Source: Blautia pseudococcoides (GTDB taxonomy: Bacteria; Bacillota; Clostridia; Lachnospirales; Lachnospiraceae). From it: a stretch of DNA of 64,000 nucleotides. The first letter of the stretch is position 1. Each line of letters starts with the position of its first letter. The position numbers were made by a program, and so were the translations under genes. The stretch covers positions 2,335,001 through 2,399,000 of the forward strand of contig NZ_CP015405.2 in NCBI RefSeq assembly GCF_001689125.2, written 5' to 3'. The notes under the pieces were generated by a model. That model searched no databases and was not told the origin of the DNA. It worked only from the letters and a program-made list of their open reading frames with translations. Below are positions 26,650 through 36,044 of this stretch, in pieces.

Positions 26650-27834
26650 CTATTCACTGCAGGTATATCTGTAGACCTCCATATCCTCGCTGTCATCCTC
26701 CAAACGGTAGTCAATTTTAGAAAATCCCAGCTTGCGGGCCAGTTTTTTAGAGGCCAGATTGGCACTGCGAATCCTGCAGTACAGGTACACAGCCCCTCTT
26801 CTCTTTGCCTCCTCCAAAATACCCCGGCAGGCTTCATAGGCAAATCCTTTTCCTCTGTGTTTTTCATCAATGAGATATCCCAGTTCCACCACCGAGCTGT
26901 TGTGGTTCCATATTTTTGGCTCCACCCCTGCACGGCCTACGATCATCCCGCTCTCTTTCTCCTCCAGGACCCAGTAGCCCATATCACACATTTCATACAT
27001 GTATTTGCGGTAGGAAGGAAAGGCCTCCAGTTCCTCCTCCAGGCTCTTTGCCATTCCTTCTGCGGTATCCGGGGTTCCCTGGCTGGTGATCTCCATCATT
27101 TTAGGAATATCCTGTTCCGTCATTTCCCGTATCCGCAGTCTTTTTGTCTCACACACCAATGCGGGAAGATGTCTGCCATGGCAGTATACTTTCTCTAAAA
27201 AAGCACCGTCAATCTCTTCATATCCCTCGATCACCACATCCGCAGGGCTTAAATCCTGCTTTCCGGAATCCGGGTTGAAGTAGGCGCAGCAGACCATCCC
27301 TGCCGCCTTTGCTGCCCTGCATCCGTTGCTGGAGTCCTCAAGGATCAGGCACTCCTCCGGGTCAAGTTTCATCTGCCTGGCGGCTTCCAAAAATACATCC
27401 GGTGCCGGTTTAGGGTTTTTCACCTGCTCCCCGCTCACAAGAAGTTCAAAATAACCGTCAATCCCCAGACTTGTCACCACCTGCCGGATATAGGCCGGAG
27501 GGGAGGAGGAGGCTATGGCCAGACGGTATCCGCTGTCTTTGAGCCGTCCAAGCAGCTGGGGCACACCCTTTATCATAGGAAAGCCTTCCTCTGCAATGAC
27601 CTTCTTTTTAATCTGTTCCATAGTCTCAACCAGTTCTTTATCATCCCTGGAAATCCCATAATTGTCATGCAGTATATCCATTAAAAAACCATTGGTGGAA
27701 CCGATACATGGTTTGTAAATCTCATGATCAAGTTCAATCCCCCGCGCTGCAAGCGCCTGCTTCCAGACTCTGTAGTGGACCGGCTCACTGTTGATCAACA
27801 CGCCGTCCATATCGAAAATAATTCCTTTTAACAT
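26650..27834 (-). CDS. HAD phosphatase fused to a GNAT N-acetyltransferase
   Basis: A 394-residue two-domain protein. Residues about 1-220 form a HAD-IA hydrolase like beta-phosphoglucomutase or sugar phosphatases: FDMDGVLINSE carries the nucleophile Asp8 and Asp10, IASSSPPAY the Ser motif, and ILEDSSNGCRAAKAAGM the acidic motif. Residues about 228-394 form a GNAT acetyltransferase (RLRIREMTEQDIPK to the acetyl-CoA loop EKHRGKGFAYEA). Each domain looks complete, so this is a real fusion, not a misassembly. Substrates are unknown. Confidence 0.88.
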   Translation of the reverse strand: MLKGIIFDMDGVLINSEPVHYRVWKQALAARGIELDHEIYKPCIGSTNGFLMDILHDNYGISRDDKELVETMEQIKKKVIAEEGFPMIKGVPQLLGRLKDSGYRLAIASSSPPAYIRQVVTSLGIDGYFELLVSGEQVKNPKPAPDVFLEAARQMKLDPEECLILEDSSNGCRAAKAAGMVCCAYFNPDSGKQDLSPADVVIEGYEEIDGAFLEKVYCHGRHLPALVCETKRLRIREMTEQDIPKMMEITSQGTPDTAEGMAKSLEEELEAFPSYRKYMYEMCDMGYWVLEEKESGMIVGRAGVEPKIWNHNSSVVELGYLIDEKHRGKGFAYEACRGILEEAKRRGAVYLYCRIRSANLASKKLARKLGFSKIDYRLEDDSEDMEVYRYTCSE

Positions 27835-27875
27835 ACTATCTCCCTTTTAACGGAACTTTACCCTGTGTTTTCCCG

Positions 27876-27912
27876 CAAAACAAGGGAGCGCCGCTGTCAA
27901 AGCGACACTCCC
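27876..27912 (-). terminator. Terminator of the tig-clpP-clpX-lon-engB row
   Basis: On the minus strand GGGAGTGTCGCT, a five-base loop, AGCGGCGCTCCC (12 bp, two G-U) and TTGTTTTG follow the engB stop. Confidence 0.8.
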
Positions 27913-27930
27913 TCGTATCTCTACACGGTC

Positions 27931-28527
27931 CTACGCCGGCTCAAACAGCAAACTTTCCGCCAGCTCCCAGATTTCCTCTCTTCCCTGCTTTGTCTCAGCA
28001 GAGAATGGGATCACTCTAGTGCCCGGAGGCAGCGCAAGCCCTTCTTTTAAGGCTTTTACATGCTTCGGTACCTGGCTTCTCTTTAATTTGTCCACTTTTG
28101 TTGCTATGATAATCGGCTCATATCCGTTGTGCACAATCCAGTCATACATGGTTTTATCGTTAGCAGATGGGTCATGGCGGATATCAATCAGCAGAAATAC
28201 TGCTTTCAATTCCTTTGTATTTTGCAGATATCTCTCTATCAGCTTTCCCCACTGTTCCTTTACTGCCTGGGCTACTTTTGCGTAGCCGTACCCCGGCAGG
28301 TCTACCAGATATAACGCATCATTCACATTATAAAAATTAATAGTCTGCGTCTTTCCGGGGGATGCGCTGGTCCTTGCCAGGGATTTCCTGTTCATAAGCG
28401 CATTGATCAGGGAAGATTTCCCTACGTTTGATTTCCCCGCAAATGCGATGTGGGGCAGCTCCGTTACGGGAAGCGTGCTTGTGACACCGCAAACAATATC
28501 CAGTGATACATTCTTAATTACCATCAT
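27931..28527 (-). CDS. engB: Ribosome-biogenesis GTPase EngB (YsxC)
   Basis: A 198-residue GTPase needed for large-subunit assembly. G1 GKSNVGKSS, G2 region TSASPGKTQT, G3 DLPGYG and G4 TKVDK are present. It lies 19 bases after lon, the order seen in many Firmicutes, and closes the row. Confidence 0.95.
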   Translation of the reverse strand: MMVIKNVSLDIVCGVTSTLPVTELPHIAFAGKSNVGKSSLINALMNRKSLARTSASPGKTQTINFYNVNDALYLVDLPGYGYAKVAQAVKEQWGKLIERYLQNTKELKAVFLLIDIRHDPSANDKTMYDWIVHNGYEPIIIATKVDKLKRSQVPKHVKALKEGLALPPGTRVIPFSAETKQGREEIWELAESLLFEPA

Positions 28528-28546
28528 TCATCCTCCGAATTTGGTT

Positions 28547-30862
28547 TCAGACAAAAGCCTGTGCCAGCACTTCTTCCATGGTGCTGACAAATACAATGGT
28601 CATGCCGTCTGTGATCTCTTTTTCCATCTCTTCAATATCCGGCCTGTTCTCCCCTGGAACCAGCACCGTTTCAATCCCTGCACTCTTGGCTGCCAGAAGC
28701 TTTTCCTTCAGGCCCCCGATCGGCAGGACCCGTCCCCTTAAAGTGATTTCACCGGTCATGGCAAGATCTGCCTTCACCGGTGTTCCGGTCACTGCGGAGA
28801 GCATGGCAGTGGCCATGGTGATTCCCGCGGACGGACCGTCCTTGGGAACCGCCCCCTCAGGAATGTGGATATGTAAATCATGTTCCTGGAAAAATTCAGG
28901 TGTGATATTATATTTATCCGCAATGGAACGGATGAAACTGACCCCGGTCTGTGCTGACTCTTTCATCACATCCCCCAACTGTCCGGTGAGCATGAACTCC
29001 CCTTTTCCGGGCATGAGGTTTACCTCGATCTGCAGGGTATCACCACCTACACTGGTCCACGCAAGCCCGCGTACGATTCCGATTTCATCCGTGTTGTTCT
29101 TCCTCTGGCAGGTGAACTTGGCCCGGCCTAAAAACGCCTCCAGATTCTCTTTATTCACTGTGACGGATTCCTGCTTATCCTCCAGGATCCGTCTTGCGGT
29201 CTTCCTGCAGATTTCACCGATTTTCCGCTCCAATTCCCTGACTCCGGCTTCCTTTGTATAGCCGGTGATCATTTCCCGCAGACCCTCATCCTCCAGAACG
29301 AGCTGCCCCTCTTTCAGGCCATGGATCTTCATCTGCTTTGGAACGAGATGTTCTTTGCCGATGTGCCATTTTTCATTTTCCGTATAGCTGCTCACCTCAA
29401 TGATTTCCATACGGTCCAGAAGCGGCCTTGGAATGGTCTGCAGGTCATTGGCTGTGGCAATAAACAACACCTCTGACAAATCCAGTGGAATTTCCACGTA
29501 ATGGTCTCTGAACTTGTTATTCTGCTCTGAATCCAGTACCTCCAGAAGTGCGGAAGATGTGTCACCTTTATAATCGCTGCTGACTTTGTCTATCTCATCC
29601 AGAAGCATCAGGGGGTTTTTCACACCTGACTGTATCAGCCCATTGGCGATCCTGCCGGGCATGGCGCCGATATAGGTTTTTCTGTGTCCCCGGATCTCAG
29701 CCTCATCCCGTACGCCGCCGAGACAGATGCGGACATATTCCTTGCGGAGCGCCCGCGCCACGGACTTGGCAATAGATGTCTTTCCTGTTCCGGGAGGACC
29801 CACCAGACACAAAATGGGGCTTTCACCTTTTTTGGTGAGTGTGCGCACCGCCAGAAATTCCATGATGCGTTCCTTCACCTTGTTAAGGCCGTAATGGTCT
29901 GTTTCCAGAACCTTGCCGGCCTCTTTTAAGTTCTTATTATCCCTGGTCATCTTATCCCAGGGAAGAGAGAGAAGAGTCTCAATATAACTGCGCATCACAC
30001 TGGACTCCGCCTGACTGCCTGCAGTTTTCTTGAATCTTTCCACTTCTTTTATTATCTTGTCTTTTACTTCCCGGGAAGCTTTCAGCTTCCTGGCTTCCTC
30101 ACGGAACTGGTCCGCCTCGGACCGGGTATCATCTTCGCCCAGCTCTTCCCGAATCAGTTTAAGCTGTTCTCTCAGGATATATTCCCTCTGATTCTTGTCC
30201 ACCCGCTCTTTTACTTTGCTCTGCAGTTCTGCACTGATTTCCAGGACCTCGATCTCATTGGAGAGAATGATTCCCAGTTCCTCATAACGGTCTTCCAGAG
30301 ATACCGCTTCCAGAACCTTCTGCCTGTCCACATATCTCATGGGAAGATGTATGGATATCTGGTCAATGACTTTGCTCACATCATCCAGCTCCAGTATCTG
30401 GCCTGCCAGTTCTTTGCTCATCTTTGGATTCACATTGCAGTATTTGACAAAGATCTCTTTCATGCCGCGGAGCATGGCTTCCTCCACACTCTCCTCCGCA
30501 CTTTTCAGTTCTTCCACATCAAATGTAGCTGCCTCGGCATTCAGATAGTATTCACTTTCCGTAAAACGGAGCAGTTCAGCCCGCTCCATTCCCTCTACCA
30601 GGACCCGGACAATATCCTTGGGCAGTTTTACAAGCTGCTTTATCTCCGCAACGGTTCCAATTTTATATAAATCTTCCTGGCCCGGGTCCTCCACTGCAGG
30701 ATCCTTCTGGGTGATCAGAAGCACCCTCTGATCCTGCATCATGGCCTTCTCAATGGCCTGTATGGATTTTTCCCTGCTCACATCAAAATGGACGATCATG
30801 TCAGGAAGGATGGTTGTACCTCTAAGGGCGATGGCCGGCAGATTATAGATTATGTCACTCAT
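28547..30862 (-). CDS. lon: ATP-dependent protease Lon
   Basis: A 771-residue cytosolic protease for misfolded and regulatory proteins. The N-terminal substrate domain (about 1-200), a coiled region, AAA+ with Walker A GPPGTGKTS and the C-terminal protease domain are in order. The catalytic Ser is in KDGPSAGITMATA and the Lys in GGLKEKLLAAKSAG. GGAGGCGCGGGA precedes the ATG. It is 29 bases after clpX. Confidence 0.96.
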   Translation of the reverse strand: MSDIIYNLPAIALRGTTILPDMIVHFDVSREKSIQAIEKAMMQDQRVLLITQKDPAVEDPGQEDLYKIGTVAEIKQLVKLPKDIVRVLVEGMERAELLRFTESEYYLNAEAATFDVEELKSAEESVEEAMLRGMKEIFVKYCNVNPKMSKELAGQILELDDVSKVIDQISIHLPMRYVDRQKVLEAVSLEDRYEELGIILSNEIEVLEISAELQSKVKERVDKNQREYILREQLKLIREELGEDDTRSEADQFREEARKLKASREVKDKIIKEVERFKKTAGSQAESSVMRSYIETLLSLPWDKMTRDNKNLKEAGKVLETDHYGLNKVKERIMEFLAVRTLTKKGESPILCLVGPPGTGKTSIAKSVARALRKEYVRICLGGVRDEAEIRGHRKTYIGAMPGRIANGLIQSGVKNPLMLLDEIDKVSSDYKGDTSSALLEVLDSEQNNKFRDHYVEIPLDLSEVLFIATANDLQTIPRPLLDRMEIIEVSSYTENEKWHIGKEHLVPKQMKIHGLKEGQLVLEDEGLREMITGYTKEAGVRELERKIGEICRKTARRILEDKQESVTVNKENLEAFLGRAKFTCQRKNNTDEIGIVRGLAWTSVGGDTLQIEVNLMPGKGEFMLTGQLGDVMKESAQTGVSFIRSIADKYNITPEFFQEHDLHIHIPEGAVPKDGPSAGITMATAMLSAVTGTPVKADLAMTGEITLRGRVLPIGGLKEKLLAAKSAGIETVLVPGENRPDIEEMEKEITDGMTIVFVSTMEEVLAQAFV

Positions 30863-30891
30863 TCCCGCGCCTCCTTAATCGTTATGCATAT

Positions 30892-32187
30892 TTATGCAGT
30901 TTCTGGTGTTCCCCTCTTGCGTCCACCCTTGTTTCTCCTTGTGGGCGGCTGCATTTCCCCATGTTCAATTAAGGCATGCCCCTTACCTTCTACCAAGTCT
31001 TTTGTGATCTTACAGGAGCGGATGGTCTCGTCAGAGGGTGCTGTATACATAAGGTCCATCATGGTTGACTCCATAATAGCCCGCAGTCCTCTGGCTCCTG
31101 TCTTTCTTTCCATGGATTTCTTGGCGATCGCCACCAGGGCATCATCGTCAAAATCCAGGTCCACGCCGTCAATTTCAAAAAGCCTTTTATACTGTCTGAT
31201 CAGAGAGTTTCTCGGCTCTTTCAGAATCTTCACCAGCGCCTCCTCGTCCAGGGCATCCAGGGATACCACTACCGGGACACGGCCTACAAACTCGGGGATC
31301 ATACCGAATTTAACCAGGTCCTGAGGCATTACCTCTTTGAGAATCTCTCCCACGTTTCTGTCTTTCTTATCTGTCACCACAGCATTGAAACCAATGGCTT
31401 TTGTATCCATTCTGTTTTCAATGATCTTGTTCAGTCCCTCAAAAGCACCGCCGCAGATGAAGAGAATATTGGTGGTATCAATCTGCAGGAATTCCTGATG
31501 TGGATGCTTTCTTCCTCCCTGGGGCGGAACACTGGCAACTGTGCCCTCCAGGATTTTCAGAAGTGCCTGCTGTACACCCTCCCCTGATACATCTCTGGTG
31601 ATTGACGCATTTTCCGATTTTCTTGTTATCTTGTCAATCTCATCAATATATATGATACCGTACTGCGCACGGTCAATATCGTAATCAGCGGCCTGAATGA
31701 TCTTCAGCAGAATATTTTCTACATCCTCGCCTACATATCCGGCCTCTGTCAGAGTTGTGGCATCTGCAATGGCAAAAGGCACATTCAACAGCCTGGCCAG
31801 TGTCTGGGCCAGCAGCGTCTTACCGGAACCGGTTGGTCCCAGCATCAAAATATTACTTTTCTGAAGTTCAATGTCGGAATCTTTTCCGGCCATAACTCGC
31901 TTATAGTGATTGTAAACGGCTACAGACAGCACTTTTTTCGCCTCATCCTGTCCGATCACATAGTCATCCAGAAATGTTTTGATCTCCTGTGGTTTCAGCA
32001 GATTGATCTCTCCGTTGCTGTCCTCCGTGTAACCTGCGCTGTCCTCATCTATGATCTCTGCACAGATTTCCACGCATTCATCACAGATATAAGTACCGCT
32101 GGGTCCTGCAATCAGTTTCCGTACCTGTTCTTCTGTCTTTCCGCAGAAAGAGCAGCGGATCTTTGGCTCGTTTCCTTTTATCGCCAT
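30892..32187 (-). CDS. clpX: ClpX, ATPase subunit of ClpXP
   Basis: A 431-residue unfoldase. The N-terminal zinc-binding domain ([14 protein letters not shown] with a second CDEC pair), Walker [13 protein letters not shown], Walker [11 protein letters not shown] and the sensor FVGRVPVV region are visible. It lies 79 bases after clpP, its partner protease. The C-terminal tail is basic ([10 protein letters not shown]). Confidence 0.96.
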   Translation of the reverse strand: MAIKGNEPKIRCSFCGKTEEQVRKLIAGPSGTYICDECVEICAEIIDEDSAGYTEDSNGEINLLKPQEIKTFLDDYVIGQDEAKKVLSVAVYNHYKRVMAGKDSDIELQKSNILMLGPTGSGKTLLAQTLARLLNVPFAIADATTLTEAGYVGEDVENILLKIIQAADYDIDRAQYGIIYIDEIDKITRKSENASITRDVSGEGVQQALLKILEGTVASVPPQGGRKHPHQEFLQIDTTNILFICGGAFEGLNKIIENRMDTKAIGFNAVVTDKKDRNVGEILKEVMPQDLVKFGMIPEFVGRVPVVVSLDALDEEALVKILKEPRNSLIRQYKRLFEIDGVDLDFDDDALVAIAKKSMERKTGARGLRAIMESTMMDLMYTAPSDETIRSCKITKDLVEGKGHALIEHGEMQPPTRRNKGGRKRGTPETA

Positions 32188-32266
32188 TCTTCTATTCCTT
32201 TCTTGTTCTCCGTATTAATGCCGAAAGACCCCCGCAGCTAAACCGCAGGAGTCTTATCATTCGTTC

Positions 32267-32848
32267 TTATCTGTGCTCAATTACACTGTCAATCAGACCA
32301 TAAGCCTTTGCCTCTTCTGCGGACATATAATTATCTCTTTCCGTATCTCTGGCGATGACTTCAAAAGGCTGACCTGTGTTGGCGGCCAGAGTCTCATTCA
32401 GTTTCTTCCTGGTCTTCAAGATCATGTCGGCAACAATCTGAATTTCCGTAGCCTGTCCCTTTGCACCGCCGGACGGCTGATGGATCATGATCTCCGCGTT
32501 GGGGAGCGCGAATCTCTTTCCTTTTGTACCGCCTGCCAGCAGGAATGCACCCATGCTTGCAGCCATACCGATGCAGATTGTGGACACATCACATTTAATG
32601 TAATGCATGGTATCATAAATAGCCCATCCTGCTGTCACAGAACCGCCCGGACTGTTGATATACAGATGAATATCCTTTCCCGGGTCTTCTGATTCCAGGA
32701 ACAGAAGCTGTGCCACGATCAGGCTTGCTGTTGTGTCATTCACTTCTTCTCCCAGAAAAATAATTCTATCCTTCAACAGCCTGGAGTAGATATCATAACT
32801 TCTCTCTCCTCTGCTGGTCTGTTCAATGACGTATGGTACTAAACTCAT
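32267..32848 (-). CDS. clpP: ClpP protease subunit
   Basis: A 193-residue serine protease that works with ClpX and, from the other locus in this window, ClpC. Catalytic Ser is in [11 protein letters not shown], His in [12 protein letters not shown], and the Asp follows in the C-terminal part. [12 protein letters not shown] forms the substrate-binding strand. It follows tig by 51 bases. Confidence 0.96.
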   Translation of the reverse strand: MSLVPYVIEQTSRGERSYDIYSRLLKDRIIFLGEEVNDTTASLIVAQLLFLESEDPGKDIHLYINSPGGSVTAGWAIYDTMHYIKCDVSTICIGMAASMGAFLLAGGTKGKRFALPNAEIMIHQPSGGAKGQATEIQIVADMILKTRKKLNETLAANTGQPFEVIARDTERDNYMSAEEAKAYGLIDSVIEHR

Positions 32849-32899
32849 GAAACTCCTCCTATTCTGTCACGCGGGCGTAAGAAACGAACTGTCTGTCCG

Positions 32900-34210
32900 T
32901 TACCCTTCTGTCTTCTCCACTACTTCTGTCACTTTTGCAGCGTCAGCTACTAAGGTAACAGCTTCCTGAACAGCGATATCTTTCTTCATCTGCTCTTTCT
33001 CGTAGTCGCCCATTAATTCTTTTAATTTGTCGGCTTCCATTTTGTACATTTCAGCCATCTTTGCGATCTCTTCATTTACTTTTTCTTCGGTAACCTGGAT
33101 GTTCTCTACTTCTGCAACTTTCTCCAGTACCAGACGGCTCTGGATCCTCTTCAATGCCTGAGGTCTCATCTGCTCCTGGATCTTGGCATTATCAAGACCT
33201 GTAAACTGATAATACTGGTCAATAGATAATCCCTGGGACTGCAGTCTTCTTACAAAATCATCCACCAACTGACGGATCTGGTTCTGGATCATTGCTTCCG
33301 GAATATCCATCTGTGCGTTCTCGATGATCGCATCTACTACTTTATCTTCTTTTTCACGTTTTGCAACGTCCTCTTTGCGCTCTTTCAGCTTCTGCGCAAT
33401 GTCGTTTTTGTATTCTTCCAGAGTATCAAACTCAGAGACATCTTTTGCAAATTCATCATCCAGTTCAGGAAGTTCTTTCACTTTGATGGCTTTTACGCTG
33501 CATTTGAACACTGCTGCCTTTCCAGCCAGATCTTCGGCTTGATAATCTTCCGGAAAAGTCACATTGACTTCTTTTTCACCGCCGATCACAGCGCCCACTA
33601 ACTGCTCTTCAAATCCCGGAATGAAGGAGTTGGAACCGATCGTCAGAGGATAGTCTGTGCCTTTGCCGCCTTCAAATGCCTCTCCGTCCACGAATCCTTC
33701 AAAATCAAGAGTGATCATATCGCCGTTTTCAACTGCTCTGTCATCTACGTCGATAGTTCTGGAGTTATTCTCCTGCTCTTTCTTCAGTTCTCCTGCAATT
33801 TCTTCTTCTGTTACTTCTGCTTTGGCAACTTCTACTTCTACACCTTTGTAGTCACCCAGGGTCACTTCAGGTTTTACAGCTACTTCTGCTGTGAAGATGA
33901 ACGGTTTGCCTTTTTCGATCTGTACCACATCAATTTCCGGCTGGGAAACAATATCCAGGCCGCACTCATCTGCTGCCTTTGGGTATTCAGACTGGATCAG
34001 TGCGTTGGCGGCATCTTCATAGAAGATACCTGCTCCATACATTTTTTCAATCATCACACGGGGTGCTTTTCCTTTACGGAATCCCGGGATGGTGATCTTG
34101 TTTTTGTTTTTCTGGTAAGCAGCCTGTACTGCTTTTTCAAAATCTTCAGCGGAAGCCTCAATAGTAAGCTTCGCCATGTTCTTCTCTAAGTTTTCTACCT
34201 GTACGCTCAT
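32900..34210 (-). CDS. tig: Trigger factor
   Basis: A ribosome-bound chaperone and prolyl isomerase of 436 residues. The ribosome-binding loop is GFRKGKAPR near residues 43-51; the FKBP-like domain spans about 150-240 (DMITLDFEGFVDGEAFEGG) and a helical chaperone domain makes up the rest. It heads the tig-clpP-clpX-lon-engB row, so folding and proteolysis of new chains are controlled together. Confidence 0.96.
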   Translation of the reverse strand: MSVQVENLEKNMAKLTIEASAEDFEKAVQAAYQKNKNKITIPGFRKGKAPRVMIEKMYGAGIFYEDAANALIQSEYPKAADECGLDIVSQPEIDVVQIEKGKPFIFTAEVAVKPEVTLGDYKGVEVEVAKAEVTEEEIAGELKKEQENNSRTIDVDDRAVENGDMITLDFEGFVDGEAFEGGKGTDYPLTIGSNSFIPGFEEQLVGAVIGGEKEVNVTFPEDYQAEDLAGKAAVFKCSVKAIKVKELPELDDEFAKDVSEFDTLEEYKNDIAQKLKERKEDVAKREKEDKVVDAIIENAQMDIPEAMIQNQIRQLVDDFVRRLQSQGLSIDQYYQFTGLDNAKIQEQMRPQALKRIQSRLVLEKVAEVENIQVTEEKVNEEIAKMAEMYKMEADKLKELMGDYEKEQMKKDIAVQEAVTLVADAAKVTEVVEKTEG

Positions 34211-34239
34211 TTTAAATGATTCCTCCTTGAATTCTATAT

Positions 34240-34322
34240 GTATTCATGCATTTTGAGTATTCATGCATTCCTGCCCAAAACGGACACTTTATCATACTTA
34301 CAGTCATTATCACAGTATAGCA
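34240..34322 (-). promoter_or_regulatory. Extended -10 promoter and direct repeats upstream of tig
   Basis: On the minus strand TGCTATACT (34314-34322) fits an extended -10 box, without a good -35. Downstream in the leader GTATTCATGCAT occurs twice (34240-34251 and 34257-34268 in plus-strand orientation), 17 bases apart. The pair could be an operator; it does not match CtsR or CIRCE sites. Confidence 0.4.
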
Positions 34323-34350
34323 CAAGGAGTTTAAAAACACCAGCATTTTT

Positions 34351-34896
34351 TTATGAAACAATGGATTTTTTGATCTGGCGGGCCTTCACTTCTCCCTCCA
34401 GCTGTGAAATCAGCTCCAGCGCAAAGGGGATTGCTGTTCCCACGCCTCTGCTGGTGGTGATATTCCCGTCTTTTACCACCGGATCTGTAAAAATTACGGC
34501 TTCCTCCAGTTTCTCCTCAAATCCCGGATAGCAGGCAGCCTTTCTGCCTTTTAAAATCCCAAGGCCTCCCAGTACGCTGGGCGCTGCACAGATTGCCGCC
34601 ACCATTTTATCTGATGCAGCAAAGCTCTTTAACAGGGCTGCAAGCCCCTGATGCTCTCCCAGATACCGTGTGCCCGGCATACCACCCGGCAGTACCAGCA
34701 TATCTACGGTACTGTAGTCCACATCATCAAAGAAGACATCTGCTTTTATCTCAATTCCATGGGAACCTGTCACACTCAGATTATCGGAGATGGATACCAT
34801 GAGCACTTCTTCCCCGGCTCTTCTCAAAAGATCCACCACGGTCAGACCTTCCACTTCCTCAAAACCATCTGCGGTAAATACACAAACTTTTGCCAT
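34351..34896 (-). CDS. DJ-1/PfpI family protein (YajL-like)
   Basis: A 181-residue protein of the DJ-1 superfamily. The nucleophile-elbow Cys is in AAICAAPSVLGG, with an acidic residue in the N-terminal GFEEVEGLTVVD and SRGVGTAIPFAL near the end. Members are proposed to act as oxidative-stress chaperones, glyoxalases or protein-repair enzymes; which applies here is unknown. It stands alone between tig and a divergent gene. Confidence 0.9.
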   Translation of the reverse strand: MAKVCVFTADGFEEVEGLTVVDLLRRAGEEVLMVSISDNLSVTGSHGIEIKADVFFDDVDYSTVDMLVLPGGMPGTRYLGEHQGLAALLKSFAASDKMVAAICAAPSVLGGLGILKGRKAACYPGFEEKLEEAVIFTDPVVKDGNITTSRGVGTAIPFALELISQLEGEVKARQIKKSIVS

Positions 34897-35028
34897 ATGA
34901 GTCCCTCCCTTAATTTAAATAAAACGAGTATAAAATCCTGCATACCAGCTTATTATACCATAGGATCACCTGATATTTCTAAAACTTCCGTTTCTTTTTT
35001 ATAAAAATTATGTTATACCTTAATAATA

Positions 35029-35202
35029 AGCAGCACTCGCTGCTGCATGATTTGCGGGATGCCCTATGGTATACCTTTATTTAGAAGCAGCGCTCACTGC
35101 TGCATGATTTGCGGGATACCCTATGGGTATACTTTTATTTGGAAGCAGCACTCACTGCTGCATATCTTACGGGGCGCCCTTCAGAGTGCACTTATTAAAT
35201 AG
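35029..35202. repeat. Three tandem copies of a 57/58-bp repeat
   Basis: Copies begin at 35029, 35086 and 35144 with AGCAGCxCTCxCTGCTGC, itself a small inverted repeat. The first two are nearly identical to the end; the third diverges in its second half. The middle copy contains the palindrome ATACCC-TAT-GGGTAT. They lie just upstream of the CYTH gene, within a 328-base gap that holds no other gene. Confidence 0.75.
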
Positions 35203-35224
35203 AAAAAGGAGGTTCTGCACAGAA

Positions 35225-35683
35225 ATGGAAATAGAAAGAAAATTTCTTATGAAAGAGCTGCCCGCTGATCTGGCAAGCTACCCCTGTCACAAAATAGAAC
35301 AGGCTTATCTGAACACCAACCCGGTTATCCGCATCCGCAGGCAGGATGACGCTTATTTCCTCACCTACAAAGGGGAGGGCCATATGGTACGGGAGGAGTA
35401 TAACCTGCCTCTGAATGAAACATCCTATTGTCATCTGAAAGAAAAGGCAGACGGCATCATTCTTACAAAAACCAGATATCTGCTTCCTCTTGAAGGAGGA
35501 CTTACCATTGAGCTGGATGTATTTGGAGCACCCTACGAGGGACTCTGTCTGGCGGAGGTGGAATTTGGGGATGTAGAGTCCGCCAATTCCTTTACGCCGC
35601 CCTGCTGGTTTGGTGAAGATGTAACCTTCTCATCCAAATACCACAACAGCACGCTCTCCGCAGGAAAGGACAGGCCGCAGTAA
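35225..35683 (+). CDS. CYTH-domain (triphosphate tunnel) protein
   Basis: A 152-residue protein starting MEIERKFLMKELP, which contains the ExExK signature of the CYTH/TTM superfamily. Alternating basic and acidic strands (IRIRRQDDAYFLTYKGEG, ELDVFGAPYEGLCLAEVEF) fit the eight-stranded tunnel. Relatives hydrolyse inorganic triphosphate or act as adenylate cyclases; most short bacterial ones are tripolyphosphatases. I start at 35225 with AAGGAGG 12 bases upstream. Confidence 0.88.
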   Translation: MEIERKFLMKELPADLASYPCHKIEQAYLNTNPVIRIRRQDDAYFLTYKGEGHMVREEYNLPLNETSYCHLKEKADGIILTKTRYLLPLEGGLTIELDVFGAPYEGLCLAEVEFGDVESANSFTPPCWFGEDVTFSSKYHNSTLSAGKDRPQ

Positions 35684-35706
35684 TGCCGGCCTGTCTTTCC
35701 TCTGAG

Positions 35707-35916
35707 TCATTCTTCACCGAGGCTTTTCATGATACTGTGCCAGGTGGCTTCCCGGCGCTTCTCAATCTCCTCCTCCAGAAGTTCGTCCCCTTTTCTGGTT
35801 TTCTCCAGTCTTTTCGTATATGCTCTGGGAATCTTATAGAGCAGCTTTCCCCAAAACCGCAGAAACGCATTGCCGCTGTCTAGCAACCATATACTGATTT
35901 CAAAAATACAATCCAT
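35707..35916 (-). CDS. Small protein, function unknown
   Basis: A 69-residue protein from MDCIFEISIWLL with AAAGAGGTCATATC upstream. The N-terminal 30 residues are amphipathic or hydrophobic and the C-terminal half is a charged helix (RLEKTRKGDELLEEEIEKRR). It may be membrane-associated. It converges with the CYTH gene, 23 bases apart. No family recognised. Confidence 0.6.
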   Translation of the reverse strand: MDCIFEISIWLLDSGNAFLRFWGKLLYKIPRAYTKRLEKTRKGDELLEEEIEKRREATWHSIMKSLGEE

Positions 35917-36044
35917 GATATGACCTCTTTTGTCTCGGCTAAAGCAGCACATATGCGCTTTTTTGCCTTTTCTTTTATTTTAACAGCAGTTTGCATTTCT
36001 TGCAATGAGAAATATTGCTAATCCCCGTCAAGACATTGCCTGTT

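Noticed and set aside
35029..35202. CRISPR-like array
   Set aside because: Only three units, no unique spacers between them, the unit itself is 57/58 bp, and no cas genes are present.
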